The notes: generated by a model not told the origin, from the sequence alone. A DNA stretch of 64,000 bases from UBA1732 sp045114455 (GCA_045114455.1 JBGUKN010000050.1:8130-72129); one strand, 5' to 3'; positions 1-8,977 are shown, counted from the stretch's first letter. Numbers and translations: made by a program.

Positions 1-9
1 TTCGAGCAT
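1..9 (-). CDS. Start of an unidentified gene cut by the window edge
   Basis: A leftward ATG at 9-7 starts a reading frame (Met-Leu-Glu) that leaves the window. It is preceded by a purine-rich AGGAAAGG about nine bases upstream and lies 31 bases after the ispF stop, so it would be the next gene of the ispF operon. Nothing can be said about its product. Confidence 0.3.
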
Positions 10-39
10 AATGGCGGACCTTTCCTGTTCGTTGCGGGA

Positions 40-528
40 TCAGGCATCCTTCGGGAAGAGAATCAGAGCGGCATGCGCCTCGATCGCCTGGCAGTGCCCG
101 ACGGAATCCAGACCTTCGGCGGTTTTCGCCTTGATGGAAACATGGTCGGCGCCGATGCCGAGGACCGAGGCCAAAGCGTCGCGCATACGGGGGATATATG
201 GCGCGAGTTTCGGTTTCTGGGCAATGATCGTGATATCGACGTTGCCGATCCGCCATTCCCGGAATTCAGGAAGGGCAAGCGTTTTCCTGAGCAGGGATTC
301 GCCGGACGCGCCGAGATACTGCGGATCGTCGTCCGGGTAATGCTGCCCGATGTCGCCGAGCGCGAGCGCGCCGAACAGGGCGTCGATCAGGGCGTGAACG
401 GGGACATCGGCGTCGCTGTGTCCGTCGAGTCCGGTTTCGTTCGGGATATGGCAGGTGCAGAGCATCAGATCGCGTTCCGGCGCCATACGATGAACATCAT
501 AGCCGATTCCGATTCGCATGTCTTTCAT
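40..528 (-). CDS. ispF: 2-C-methyl-D-erythritol 2,4-cyclodiphosphate synthase
   Basis: IspF converts CDP-methylerythritol 2-phosphate to the cyclic diphosphate and CMP in the non-mevalonate isoprenoid pathway, as a cytosolic trimer with one metal per active site. The 162-residue length fits the family. The N-terminal GIGYDVHR motif gives the metal ligands Asp and His, GHSDADV follows, and the C-terminal IKAKTAEGLDSVG segment is the usual CDP-binding/active-site loop. I chose the first ATG because GGAGGT lies nine bases upstream; a second ATG three codons later is also possible. The chaperone gene upstream ends 41 bases away on the same strand, so the two may be cotranscribed. Confidence 0.95.
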   Translation of the reverse strand: MKDMRIGIGYDVHRMAPERDLMLCTCHIPNETGLDGHSDADVPVHALIDALFGALALGDIGQHYPDDDPQYLGASGESLLRKTLALPEFREWRIGNVDITIIAQKPKLAPYIPRMRDALASVLGIGADHVSIKAKTAEGLDSVGHCQAIEAHAALILFPKDA

Positions 529-569
529 GGATTCCGTACCTCCTTCGCTGCTGCGGAAAACGATTTGAT

Positions 570-2222
570 TTATTCCTGATTCCGTCCGCGGCGGTTGATT
601 GTGGCGGAGTTGTAAACCCAGGACTGAAGCCCGCGGCTCACGACTTCCTGCTTGCGATATTTCAGTTCGCCGAGGAGCGTTTCCTTCTTCTCTGCGATCT
701 CTTCCGCGGTGGCGGCCGTATGCGCGTCCACAAAGACAAACACAGGGAACCCGAACTGCTTGTCCGGGGTGGAGAGCTTTCCCGGGTCGGTGGTCAGGAT
801 TTCGTTCACGGCCGGCATGTAGGGATTCTCCTCGATCTCGAAGCGGGGCCGCGTGACTTCCGCGTGCCAGGTTCCCTTCAGGGACTTCACGAGCTCTTCG
901 ATCTCGGCGGGGGCGTCCTTCAGCTCCATGAACTTCAGAACGAGCTGAGAGGCGGCTTCTTCCGCCAGGGCGCGTTCGCGCTGGGAGAGGACGCGTTTCT
1001 GCGCGACGTCCTTCACATCCTCGAAAGGCTGGAGCACGGCGGGACGGCGGGCGGTCATCAGGAACATGGAAACGCCGTGTTCCCCGTTCAGGAGGTTGGT
1101 GTAGGAACCGACGTTCTTCAGGATCGTAACGGCATCGACCAGCTGATGGTCGATATGGAGTTCTTCGTCGGACTTTGTCTGTGCGGTGATGTTCTTGATC
1201 TCGGAGACCTTCAGTCCGGCCTTTTCGGCCTCTTCCCGGAAGAACTTCTGCGGATCGGCCAGATAGGCGTCCTTGTCTTCCTTGATCACAGCGCGGAACG
1301 ACTTGTTGAAAGCCTGGGCCTTGGCGACCGCTTCGTCGCGTTCGACTGTGACTTCAAGCTCCTTGCGGATCTCGTCCTTCACCTCGTCGAACGGCTGTTC
1401 CGTACCGTCGTCCTTGACGAAAAGCCCTTTTCTGAGCTCGTAGTAATCTTTCAGCTGTTCTTCGGACACCTCGGTCTTCTTCTCCGTATAGGCGGCGAAC
1501 GCCAGCAGACCGTCGGATTCCGGCTCGCTCATGAAGAGGTCCGGATTGGCCGCATAGAAATCCTTGATCTCGGCATCTTCGAGCTTCACCTGGTCTTCGA
1601 AGGACTCCGGTTCGAACGTGACCATATGGTATGTGATCTTCTGAAGCATCGATTCGATGCCGGTTTCCGCTTCATCGTCCGCCACGATCACGTTCGCGGC
1701 CGTCAGCATCGGCACTTTCTGCATGCGGATCATGGAACGGACCGCCTCTTCAAGATCGGAGAAACCGAGTCCGGCAGGCGCAAGATAAATGTCTTTGTAC
1801 TTCGTGTAGAGTTCCGCCGAGAACTTTCCGTCGTTCATGAATATCGGCAGGGAGTGAATCACTTCGGCGACTTCCTTGTCGCTGGCCTGGATGTTCAGGA
1901 CATCGGCGGCTTTCAGCATGATCGCGGCCTGGAAGGAGGCATCCTCGTCCAGCGACTGCACGCGCTGCGGAGACATGCCGTAGCTGGCGGCACGGACCAG
2001 CGACGCGACCTGGCGGGCATTGCTCACATCGCCGTAAGTGATATCGTGTCCGAGCACGGCTCCGTATTTGGTACTCATGCCGACGTTCCCGCCGAACAGC
2101 AGGGACCCGTCCACGCCCGGCGTGAAGAACCAGACGAACGAAACGATGACGACGCCCGTAAAAATGGCAAAAGTGACTTTTCCGTGCTTCACCAGCACGT
2201 TGTTCATTTTCTGAATGATCAT
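570..2222 (-). CDS. SurA/PpiD-like membrane-anchored periplasmic folding protein
   Basis: A protein of about 550 residues: a short basic N terminus, one membrane anchor at about residues 16-33, then a long soluble, charged region. This is the architecture of PpiD, an inner-membrane-anchored chaperone whose SurA-type N-terminal domain surrounds a parvulin domain and which helps exported proteins fold. The SurA-N-like helical part is recognisable (conserved ITYGDVSNAR and ASDKEVAEVIHSLP segments). I cannot point to an intact parvulin active site, so isomerase activity is doubtful. The ATG at 2222 was preferred over an upstream ATG at 2273 because AGAGGT precedes it and because the longer N terminus would put extra residues before the anchor. 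A promoter lies at 2260-2287. Confidence 0.65.
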   Translation of the reverse strand: MIIQKMNNVLVKHGKVTFAIFTGVVIVSFVWFFTPGVDGSLLFGGNVGMSTKYGAVLGHDITYGDVSNARQVASLVRAASYGMSPQRVQSLDEDASFQAAIMLKAADVLNIQASDKEVAEVIHSLPIFMNDGKFSAELYTKYKDIYLAPAGLGFSDLEEAVRSMIRMQKVPMLTAANVIVADDEAETGIESMLQKITYHMVTFEPESFEDQVKLEDAEIKDFYAANPDLFMSEPESDGLLAFAAYTEKKTEVSEEQLKDYYELRKGLFVKDDGTEQPFDEVKDEIRKELEVTVERDEAVAKAQAFNKSFRAVIKEDKDAYLADPQKFFREEAEKAGLKVSEIKNITAQTKSDEELHIDHQLVDAVTILKNVGSYTNLLNGEHGVSMFLMTARRPAVLQPFEDVKDVAQKRVLSQRERALAEEAASQLVLKFMELKDAPAEIEELVKSLKGTWHAEVTRPRFEIEENPYMPAVNEILTTDPGKLSTPDKQFGFPVFVFVDAHTAATAEEIAEKKETLLGELKYRKQEVVSRGLQSWVYNSATINRRGRNQE

Positions 2223-2259
2223 GGGTTGGGTGACCTCTATTGGTGCAAATGTTCTGAAG

Positions 2260-2287
2260 AAAATACAAAACATTAATTTAATGCCAA
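2260..2287 (-). promoter_or_regulatory. Predicted promoter of the PpiD-like gene
   Basis: On the minus strand, TTGGCA (2287-2282) and TATTTT (2265-2260) are separated by 16 bases in an AT-rich stretch just upstream of the chaperone start. The match is by eye to the sigma-70 type consensus. Confidence 0.45.
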
Positions 2288-2469
2288 AACATGAAATGTC
2301 AAGCCCCGCCCCGTAAAAGTCGATGAAATATTCCGTGAAGCCGACATCCTGCCGGATGCCCCGCGTCCGACCGTCGGAACCGACGATGCCATTTTCCGTT
2401 ATTGTCCTGCAAAAAACGTTTCATCCGCCGTTTTATTGTCGGAAATATACATCTTTTCCCGTTTCAGGC
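2288..2469. other. Divergent intergenic region
   Basis: The space between the two divergent promoters has no convincing reading frame. A small perfect hairpin, CGTCGG-AA-CCGACG, occupies 2372-2385 and could be a regulator site; I see no other structure. Confidence 0.3.
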
Positions 2470-2497
2470 TTGATTTTTTTCTTTCGCGCTGTATAAT
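2470..2497 (+). promoter_or_regulatory. Predicted promoter of the ankyrin gene
   Basis: TTGATT (2470-2475) and a perfect TATAAT (2492-2497) are separated by 16 bases. This is one of the strongest promoter matches in the window, about 60 bases upstream of the ATG at 2557. Confidence 0.65.
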
Positions 2498-2556
2498 ATA
2501 TTATATTGTTTTTGTATTGTTCTGTCTGGCCTAAAAAACATTTTGGAGTGACTGCC

Positions 2557-3897
2557 ATGCCGAAAGCTTTCCTCTCTTTTTGTTTCTTCGTATTGTCCAT
2601 CGTTTTCGCGACTTCAACATATGCGGCCGCATTGCAATCACGCTTCGACAAGCTTATCGAACGGCATTCATTCGGCAATTCGGATGTTGCGGAACTCCGT
2701 TCCATCATGGCGGAGGAAAAGGAATCCGGGGAAAAGGTCGATTGCACGTTCTGTTCCGATGATTTCACATGGTATCTCGTCGAAAATCGTTTTTTCGATG
2801 AAGCGATATGGCTCTTCGATCATAACGCCGACTACGGCATCAAGAGCAAACAGGACGGGATGACGCTCCTTCATGCCGTCTGCCGCGACGGACATCAGGA
2901 GTTTGCGGAACTCCTCATCGAACGGGGCGCCGAGATCAATCTTCCCGATGAGGAAGGCCGTACTGCCATTCATTACGCCGTCGTGAGCGGCAATTCCAAA
3001 CTTGTGGAATCTCTTCTCAAGCTCGGAAGCGATCCGAACAGGCTTACGAAACGATTGGACACTCCGCTCCATTTCGCGGTAAGGCATTCCCATCTGGAAG
3101 AGGTCAAACTCCTTATCGAAAACGGAGCAAGCATCAAAGCCGTCAACTGGCCGCTTGTGGAGAATCTGATAGAGCAGCGCCGTCATCAGGACACAATCCT
3201 CAACGATGCCAATGAAGCGCGCATCCTCTCTCTGAAAAAACACCTCGGGCTGAAAATTCCGGAGGTGCTTCAGGCTGAAGATGAGGAAGAAGAGGAGGCG
3301 GAAGAAGAAGAGAACGTACACAAGAAAAGAAGAAACAATGATTTCCTCGCAAAGAAAGTCGATTTTAATCGTATTCCCGTGGAGTTTCTTCCTCTGGACG
3401 TGACGGATGCCGCAAATATCGACGGCATGACCGCGTTGCATTTTGCCGCGCAAAACGGCGACACGGATGTCGTGAGATATCTTGTCGAACATGGCGCGGA
3501 CATTAACGCGCAGGACGATATTCTCAGCAGATCCGTGATCCATTTGGCAGCGGAAAATGGCAACCTCGATTGCATCAAATACCTTACGGAACAGGGAGCG
3601 AATCTGCTGGACAGGGACAGCTACGGCGCCACAGCATTCCATTATGCCGCAAGAAGCAACAGACTTGATGTCGCAAAATACCTGGTCAGCAAAAAGATGG
3701 ACTATACGGCAAAGGATGTCCGCGGGTGGACAGCCATGCATTATGCGGCCAGCGGCGGCAGCCTTGACATCGTCAAATATCTTCTTGCAAAAGGCCTCAA
3801 CATCAACGAGAGGGCAAAATCCGGGCGCACTCCGCTTTTCTTTGCAAGAGAACACCGCGAAGTCCGCAAGTTCATGTTGACCAAAGGGGCGCAGTGA
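2557..3897 (+). CDS. Secreted ankyrin-repeat protein
   Basis: A 446-residue protein. The ATG at 2557 follows TTGGAGTG and opens a clear signal peptide (hydrophobic FLSFCFFVLSIVFA, cleavage likely after TYAA), so the protein is exported to the periplasm or beyond. The mature part has two blocks of ankyrin repeats, each repeat about 33 residues with the DxxGxTxLHxA pattern (DGMTLLHAVC, EGRTAIHYAV, DGMTALHFAA, RGWTAMHYAA and others). They are separated by an unusual spacer with a run of acidic residues (roughly 255-268) followed by basic KKRRNN. Ankyrin repeats bind other proteins; the partner is unknown. It stands alone with its own promoter. Secreted ankyrin proteins are often linked to host interaction, but nothing here proves that. 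Confidence 0.85.
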   Translation: MPKAFLSFCFFVLSIVFATSTYAAALQSRFDKLIERHSFGNSDVAELRSIMAEEKESGEKVDCTFCSDDFTWYLVENRFFDEAIWLFDHNADYGIKSKQDGMTLLHAVCRDGHQEFAELLIERGAEINLPDEEGRTAIHYAVVSGNSKLVESLLKLGSDPNRLTKRLDTPLHFAVRHSHLEEVKLLIENGASIKAVNWPLVENLIEQRRHQDTILNDANEARILSLKKHLGLKIPEVLQAEDEEEEEAEEEENVHKKRRNNDFLAKKVDFNRIPVEFLPLDVTDAANIDGMTALHFAAQNGDTDVVRYLVEHGADINAQDDILSRSVIHLAAENGNLDCIKYLTEQGANLLDRDSYGATAFHYAARSNRLDVAKYLVSKKMDYTAKDVRGWTAMHYAASGGSLDIVKYLLAKGLNINERAKSGRTPLFFAREHREVRKFMLTKGAQ

Positions 3898-4008
3898 TCT
3901 CCAACGGGTTCGCCATGACTCATCCGCCGTGTTCCCGGTTCATCCGGTCGGATTGAGATTCTCCTATCCCCGTCATTGACTGAATAATCCGGATCGCTAA
4001 TGCGGTCC

Positions 4009-4035
4009 GGCATCCGTCCGCCATGCCTTTTTTTT
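4009..4035 (+). terminator. Possible terminator after the ankyrin gene
   Basis: GGCAT (4009-4013) pairs with ATGCC (4023-4027) and is followed by eight T at 4028-4035. The stem is short. A stronger alternative hairpin (CCGGATCGC-TAAT-GCGGTCCGG, 3989-4010) overlaps its 5' arm, so the two cannot form together. Confidence 0.4.
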
Positions 4036-4158
4036 GAATAAAATATGGAATCGGCACTTGCGAAAAAAGGCAACCCGTGATACAGTAAATGAACCATTTT
4101 TCCACGCCCGGCGGAGCCATTCTTTTTCCCGCCGGGATCAGACTGAAAGGATTACAGC

Positions 4159-5295
4159 ATGTCTTTTGAAACCGGGAGCATCTCCCTTATGATTTGCCCG
4201 CTCCGCAATCCCATGCCGGAGAATTATCTGGAACTCTTCGCAAAGCATTCCGCCGGAAAACTCGACGACGTGAAGGACGAGCCTGTGCTCGGCTGGGTCA
4301 GCGGACGCCATCTGCTCGAAAGCAAGATCGACGACACCACGTCCGTGTGCGGCGGATTCCCCTATCTGAACCTGCGGAAGACCGAACGCAAGGTGCCGTC
4401 CCAGCTCCTGAACGCCGTCTGCCGCCGCGACGAGCTCGCCTACATGCAGGCGAACGACTGTCTCTTTGTGCCCCGCAAGGAAAAGCGCGCGATCAAGGAG
4501 GAGGCGGTTCAGGCGCTGATGCCGAAGATGGTCCCCACGATCTCCGCCGTGCCGTTCGTGGTCGACACCGCCGCGAACGTGCTGTATTTCGGCGCGGCAT
4601 CGCTTGCGAAATTCGACGTCTTCGTGCAGGAATTCACCCGCGCGCTCGGTCTGGACGTCGAGCCCGTGCCGGTCTCCGTCGACGAGCTCATGGTGTCGCT
4701 CCTGAAGAAGAACGAGACCGACCTGCCCCCGCTCACGCTCACGAACCAGGCGTCCGGCATGGACGAACCCCAGCCAGGACGCGATTTCCTGACCTGGCTC
4801 TGGTACGAAGCCGAAGTCAACGGCGGAAAATGCTCCGTCGGCGAACTCGGCAGCTTCGTGCTGGCGATCGAAGGCCCCCTCACGCTCGCATATTCCCCCG
4901 GCAAGACCAAGGACCCCGACCTGGCCGGTTCCGGCGAAAGCGTGGTCAAACGCGGCAACCCGATGGCCTCCGGCGAGGCGAAGGCCGCCCTTTCCAGCGG
5001 CAAGAAGCTCCGCAAGGCGCGCGTCACCTTCGCCCGCGAAGGCGGCGACGCCGAGGTCGACAAGTGGTCGTTCACGTTCGACGCCGACGCCTTCACGTTC
5101 GGCTCCGTCAAGCTCCCGACCGGCGAGGAGATGGAACGCGAATCCGCGTTCGAGGAACGCGTCGCCAACCTGAACGTCCTCCGCACCGTCTTCAACGCCT
5201 ATTTCAAGAAATTCGCCGCGGCCGTCATGAACGGCAAGAACATCGCCACGGAAAAGGCGATGCGCCAGTGGGTCGCCGACCGCGAATCCCTCTGA
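4159..5295 (+). CDS. rdgC: RdgC-like recombination-associated protein
   Basis: A 378-residue cytosolic protein without signal or membrane segment. I recognise the RdgC family pattern: an early GWVSGRHLL segment, a VPSQLLNAVCRRDEL block, a basic-acidic KEEAVQALMPKMVPTIS block, a D-x11-YFGAAS segment and the FLTWLWYEAEV motif seen in longer RdgC relatives. RdgC forms a ring around DNA and restrains RecA-driven recombination in proteobacteria. The extra C-terminal half, about residues 215-378, is as in longer members outside the enterobacteria. It starts a rightward group in which the next gene follows after 19 bases. The assignment is from memory of the family pattern, and a divergent relative is possible. 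Confidence 0.65.
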   Translation: MSFETGSISLMICPLRNPMPENYLELFAKHSAGKLDDVKDEPVLGWVSGRHLLESKIDDTTSVCGGFPYLNLRKTERKVPSQLLNAVCRRDELAYMQANDCLFVPRKEKRAIKEEAVQALMPKMVPTISAVPFVVDTAANVLYFGAASLAKFDVFVQEFTRALGLDVEPVPVSVDELMVSLLKKNETDLPPLTLTNQASGMDEPQPGRDFLTWLWYEAEVNGGKCSVGELGSFVLAIEGPLTLAYSPGKTKDPDLAGSGESVVKRGNPMASGEAKAALSSGKKLRKARVTFAREGGDAEVDKWSFTFDADAFTFGSVKLPTGEEMERESAFEERVANLNVLRTVFNAYFKKFAAAVMNGKNIATEKAMRQWVADRESL

Positions 5296-5314
5296 TCCGA
5301 CCCCGGAGCCTCCC

Positions 5315-6340
5315 ATGAACCATCCGCGGGGCAGAGAAACATCCGGTGCGGCCGCTTTCGACCGCATCACGCCGGAGCTTTTTCTCCCCGCGCTGGAGGA
5401 CGCCCTCGCATGCCGCCTGACCGGGCTGGCTTCCGCCCTGCCCAGCTACATCAACCGCGTCTACGAGATCGAGGCGGCCACCGGAGAACGCCTCGTAGTC
5501 AAGTTCTACAGGCCCGGACGCTGGACGCGCGAGGCGATCCTCGACGAACACGATTTCCTGTGGGATTGCGACGGCGAGGAGATTCCCGTCGTGCCGCCCT
5601 ACGAACTCGAAACGGATTCCACGCTCGGCGAACTCGACGACGTCTTCTTCGCCGTCTTCCCGCGCATGAGGGGTCGCGAAGTCGAACTCGAACAGGACGA
5701 AACGCTCACGCGCGTCGGCTCCCTGCTCGGGCGCATCCATGCCTGCGGCGAACGCCGAACCGCTCCTCACCGGCTCCGCATGACGCCCGCGAACTTCGCC
5801 GAGGCAGCCATGCGCCGCATCTTCGAATCCGGCGCGGTCGATCCCTCGTGCGAACAGGAGCTGATCGACCTCTGCGATGCGATCCTCGACCTGGCGGAGG
5901 CGGTCTATCCGCCCGACGACGCCATGATCCGCATCCACGGCGATTTCCACCGCGCGAACGTGCTCGACCGTCCCGGCACGGGGCTGATGGCGATCGACTT
6001 CGACGACATGGTCGCGGGGCCGCCCGTGCAGGACCTCTGGCTGCTGCTCCCCGGCACCCCAACCGAATCGAAACGCGAGCTCGACGTGATCCTGGCCGCC
6101 TACGAAGTCTTCCGTCCGTTCGACCGCGCCTCGCTCCGCCTCGTCGAGCCCCTCCGCGCCATGCGCATGATGCACTTCCTTTCCTGGTGCGCCGTGCAGT
6201 CCGGCGACGCCGGATTCCGCAGGCAGTACCCCGACTGGGGCACGCGCGAATTCTGGCGCCGCGAAACCGCCGACTTCCGTATTCAGCTCGAAAACATCCG
6301 GCGCGCGCTGGATGGAAAGGATTATTCATGGAACCGCTGA
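5315..6340 (+). CDS. srkA: SrkA (YihE)-like stress-response Ser/Thr kinase
   Basis: A 341-residue cytosolic kinase of the choline-kinase-like (APH) fold. The key segments are NRVYEIE plus VVKFYRPGRWT for the N lobe (nucleotide-binding lysine), HGDFHRANVL at about residue 208 as catalytic loop, and AIDFDDMVAGPPVQDLW carrying the metal-binding aspartates. These match E. coli SrkA, which phosphorylates proteins and protects against envelope and oxidative stress death. Length is close to the 328 residues of the E. coli protein. It overlaps the following DUF302 gene by 13 bases, which suggests translational coupling. Confidence 0.85.
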   Translation: MNHPRGRETSGAAAFDRITPELFLPALEDALACRLTGLASALPSYINRVYEIEAATGERLVVKFYRPGRWTREAILDEHDFLWDCDGEEIPVVPPYELETDSTLGELDDVFFAVFPRMRGREVELEQDETLTRVGSLLGRIHACGERRTAPHRLRMTPANFAEAAMRRIFESGAVDPSCEQELIDLCDAILDLAEAVYPPDDAMIRIHGDFHRANVLDRPGTGLMAIDFDDMVAGPPVQDLWLLLPGTPTESKRELDVILAAYEVFRPFDRASLRLVEPLRAMRMMHFLSWCAVQSGDAGFRRQYPDWGTREFWRRETADFRIQLENIRRALDGKDYSWNR

Positions 6341-6903
6341 CCGAACAGAAACCTGAACAGAAACCAGCTCAAAGACGCTCCCGCGGAAACCACGTCCTCG
6401 CGGCGTTCCTCCTCGGCATCATCGCCGGGGCCGCCGCCATGTTCTGCGCCGGATTCCTCTACCTCCGCCACAACCTCATCGTCTCCTACGAATTCCCCGG
6501 CCTCTCCGCCGACGATTTCGACGATGCACTGGAGAACGCCCTGCCCGCGGAGTCCGGCTGGAAATCCTCGCGTGAAGCATGTTCCCTGCCCCTGCCCTCC
6601 GACGGGCGCGCACTCTACAACTGGAAACTCTGCAATCGCGAGTATGCGCGCGGCATTATGGACGACCCGAACCACGGCCTCGTCCTGCCCGCCCTGATTC
6701 CCTGCACGCTCAGCGTCACGAACGACCCGAACGGCAACGCCGTACTGTCGCGCCTGAACACCGCGCTCCTCGGCGTGATCTACGGCGGGAACGCGCGCCG
6801 CGTCCTGCGGTCCGGCATCGCACCGGAACAGGAGGCGCTGATCTCCATGCTCGCCGACGGCATCCGAAAAGAAAAAGCTCAACGAAAGGACAATACGCCA
6901 TGA
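6328..6903 (+). CDS. DUF302 domain protein with N-terminal membrane anchor
   Basis: A 191-residue protein. A Gln/Lys/Arg-rich start is followed by one membrane segment at about residues 25-47 and then a DUF302-like domain: a GWKSSREA start, a short loop ending YNWKLCNREYARGIMD, then GLVLPALIPCTLSVTNDPNG, which matches the family's LLPCxVxVxE/DP strand pattern. The function of DUF302 is unknown. The start overlaps srkA by 13 bases and is preceded by GGAAAGG; the stop overlaps the next gene as ATGA. Confidence 0.7.
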   Translation: MEPLTEQKPEQKPAQRRSRGNHVLAAFLLGIIAGAAAMFCAGFLYLRHNLIVSYEFPGLSADDFDDALENALPAESGWKSSREACSLPLPSDGRALYNWKLCNREYARGIMDDPNHGLVLPALIPCTLSVTNDPNGNAVLSRLNTALLGVIYGGNARRVLRSGIAPEQEALISMLADGIRKEKAQRKDNTP

Positions 6904-7739
6904 GTTCAACCGCACCCGGTTCGACCGATACGCCCGCACCCGACGCGGCCGCCGACGTCATTCACAACGGCAACCCGTATTTCGAGGGGAAACCCGCCGC
7001 CATCGTCCGCGAATACCCCACGCAGCTCCACGCCATCGGCCCGGACGGACGGCTCCGCCTCGGCGCGGCGTTCGACCTGATGCAGGACATCGCCGGAGCC
7101 CATGCCGAACTCCTCGGCGTCGGCATCCACGACCTGCGCCGCCTCGGCATCACCTGGGTCCTCTCCCGCCTCATGATCCGGTTCGACGCCCTGCCCCCGC
7201 GCGCCGATTCCATCCGCCTGAAGACCTGGCCCAGCGGCGTGCACCGTCTCTTCGCCATGCGCCAGTTCGAGCTGACCGACCCCGCCACCGGGCAGCGCGT
7301 CGCCACCGCCAGCAGCTACTGGCTCATGCTGAAGCTCGCCAACCTGCGCCCCGTCTCCCCCGACGACGTCACCGGCACGTTCCCCTCGAACCCCGGCAAG
7401 CCGATCTTCTTCGAGGACTGGGGCAAGCTCGATGTCGCGCCCGGCTCCGACCCCGTCCGCACCGACATCGGACAGTCCAAGATCGACTACAACAACCATG
7501 TGAACAACGCCCATTACCCGATGTTCGCGCAGGACTGGCTCGCCGCGAAGCTCGGATACCCCGTCCGCGTGAACTCCATCCGCGTGAACTTCAACTTCGC
7601 GCTCCGGCTCGGCGAGTCCATCGTCACCACGGGCGAAGTCGACGGCGACACCTTCCGCGCCGTCGGGCACACCCCGGACGGAAAGAACGTCTTCGCCTGC
7701 GACGGCGCGTTCGCTCCCATGGAGATCGCCGAAAAGTAA
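6900..7739 (+). CDS. Acyl-ACP thioesterase (FatA/FatB type)
   Basis: A 279-residue protein of the plant-type acyl-ACP thioesterase family, which hydrolyses acyl-ACP to free fatty acid and ACP. It has a tandem hot-dog fold: the first hot dog carries LRLGAAFDLMQDIAGAHAE and the WVLSRLMIRF strand, and the second carries the catalytic motif DYNNHVNNAHYPMF (Asn and His at about residues 198-200). The first 30 residues are Ala/Pro/Thr-rich and probably disordered. It starts in an ATGA overlap with the DUF302 gene, so translation is probably coupled. Such enzymes in anaerobic bacteria are thought to adjust lipid composition. Confidence 0.85.
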   Translation: MSSTAPGSTDTPAPDAAADVIHNGNPYFEGKPAAIVREYPTQLHAIGPDGRLRLGAAFDLMQDIAGAHAELLGVGIHDLRRLGITWVLSRLMIRFDALPPRADSIRLKTWPSGVHRLFAMRQFELTDPATGQRVATASSYWLMLKLANLRPVSPDDVTGTFPSNPGKPIFFEDWGKLDVAPGSDPVRTDIGQSKIDYNNHVNNAHYPMFAQDWLAAKLGYPVRVNSIRVNFNFALRLGESIVTTGEVDGDTFRAVGHTPDGKNVFACDGAFAPMEIAEK

Positions 7740-7792
7740 CCTCATTCCCGTTCACAATTCATCTTCACTTTTCATACCGGAGGACCCCCCGC

Positions 7793-8965
7793 ATGAATCC
7801 CGAACTCAACCGACTTTCCGATCTGCTCCGTGCATCCGTCGATGCCGGCGAATACGCCGGCGCGTCCGTCATGGTCCTGCACAAGGGCAAGGAGATCTAC
7901 TACACGGATTACGGCTATGCCGACGTCGAATCCGGCAGAAAGATCGCCCGCGACACCATCTTCCGCATCTATTCGCAGTCGAAGCCGGTCACAGGGACCG
8001 CCGCCGTAATGAACATCGACCGAGGCATCCTGTCGCCCCGCGCCATGGTCGCGCGCTTCCTGCCGGGATTCGCGAACCAGCGGTACGACACCGAGCACGG
8101 ACAGGGCCTCGCCGTGGTCAGCGACCGCCCGATGTTCGTCTCCGACCTGCTGAACATGACCTCCGGGCTGCTCTATCCCGACTGCTCGCCGGACGTCGCG
8201 CTGGTCGTGCGTGAGATGGAGGACCTCCGCAAGCAGGGCGTCCAGCTCTCCACGGTCGAATTCGCGAACAGACTCGGCGGATGCCGCCTCGCGTTCAAGC
8301 CCGGCGACCGCTGGGCGTACGGCTACTCCGCCGACGTCATGGGCGCGGTCATCGAGGTCGCCGCCGGAAAACGCTTCGGGCAGTATCTTCAGGACGAGAT
8401 CTTCGGCCCGCTCGGCATGAAGGACACCGGATTCGTCGTCCCCGAGGCGAAACGCGCCCGCCTCGCGACAGCCTACGACCACCGCGACCACACCCGCAAA
8501 CGCTTCGACTACGCCGACTGGCACCTCGGGCTGAACGCCTACCGCGAGGATACCGCGTTCGAGTCCGGCGGCGCGGGCCTCGTCTCCACCATCGGCGACT
8601 ACGCCGAGTTCGTGAAGATGCTCATGAACCGCGGCACGTACAACGGACACAAATTCCTGTCCTCCGCCGGGTTCGACTACCTGATCTCTCCCCAGCTCAC
8701 GCCGTGGCAGGCGCGCACGTTCAACTGGCAGGACCTCCCCGCCCAGAACTACGGCAATTTCCTCTTCATGAAGACCTTCGGCGGATGTTCCTCCACCACC
8801 GACGCCATCGGCTCGTTCGGCTGGGGCGGCTGGCTGGAAACGAACTTCACGCTCGACCTGAAAAATCAGATCGCCGTCCTCTTCATGGCGCAGAACCAGT
8901 CCCCGCAGGACAATTCCCACCTCTTCCACCGCCTCCGCAACGCCGCCTATTTCGCCCTGACGTAA
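7793..8965 (+). CDS. Beta-lactamase-fold serine hydrolase
   Basis: A 390-residue protein of the class C beta-lactamase/EstB family. The SxxK nucleophile motif is in YSQSKPVTG. The second motif is a Tyr (GYSADV, with Ser-Ala in place of the usual x-Asn), and FGWGGWLET near the C terminus fits the third active-site strand. There is no signal peptide, so it is cytosolic. That argues for an esterase or D-amino-peptidase-like role rather than antibiotic resistance. The start follows CGGAGGAC (7780s) at normal spacing. It ends 12 bases before the convergent HEPN-MNT gene, with no terminator between them. Confidence 0.85.
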   Translation: MNPELNRLSDLLRASVDAGEYAGASVMVLHKGKEIYYTDYGYADVESGRKIARDTIFRIYSQSKPVTGTAAVMNIDRGILSPRAMVARFLPGFANQRYDTEHGQGLAVVSDRPMFVSDLLNMTSGLLYPDCSPDVALVVREMEDLRKQGVQLSTVEFANRLGGCRLAFKPGDRWAYGYSADVMGAVIEVAAGKRFGQYLQDEIFGPLGMKDTGFVVPEAKRARLATAYDHRDHTRKRFDYADWHLGLNAYREDTAFESGGAGLVSTIGDYAEFVKMLMNRGTYNGHKFLSSAGFDYLISPQLTPWQARTFNWQDLPAQNYGNFLFMKTFGGCSSTTDAIGSFGWGGWLETNFTLDLKNQIAVLFMAQNQSPQDNSHLFHRLRNAAYFALT

Positions 8966-8977
8966 TCATAGAAGTGA

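Noticed and set aside
7793..8965. Antibiotic-resistance beta-lactamase
   Set aside because: There is no signal peptide and the second motif is altered; the serine hydrolase/esterase group fits better.
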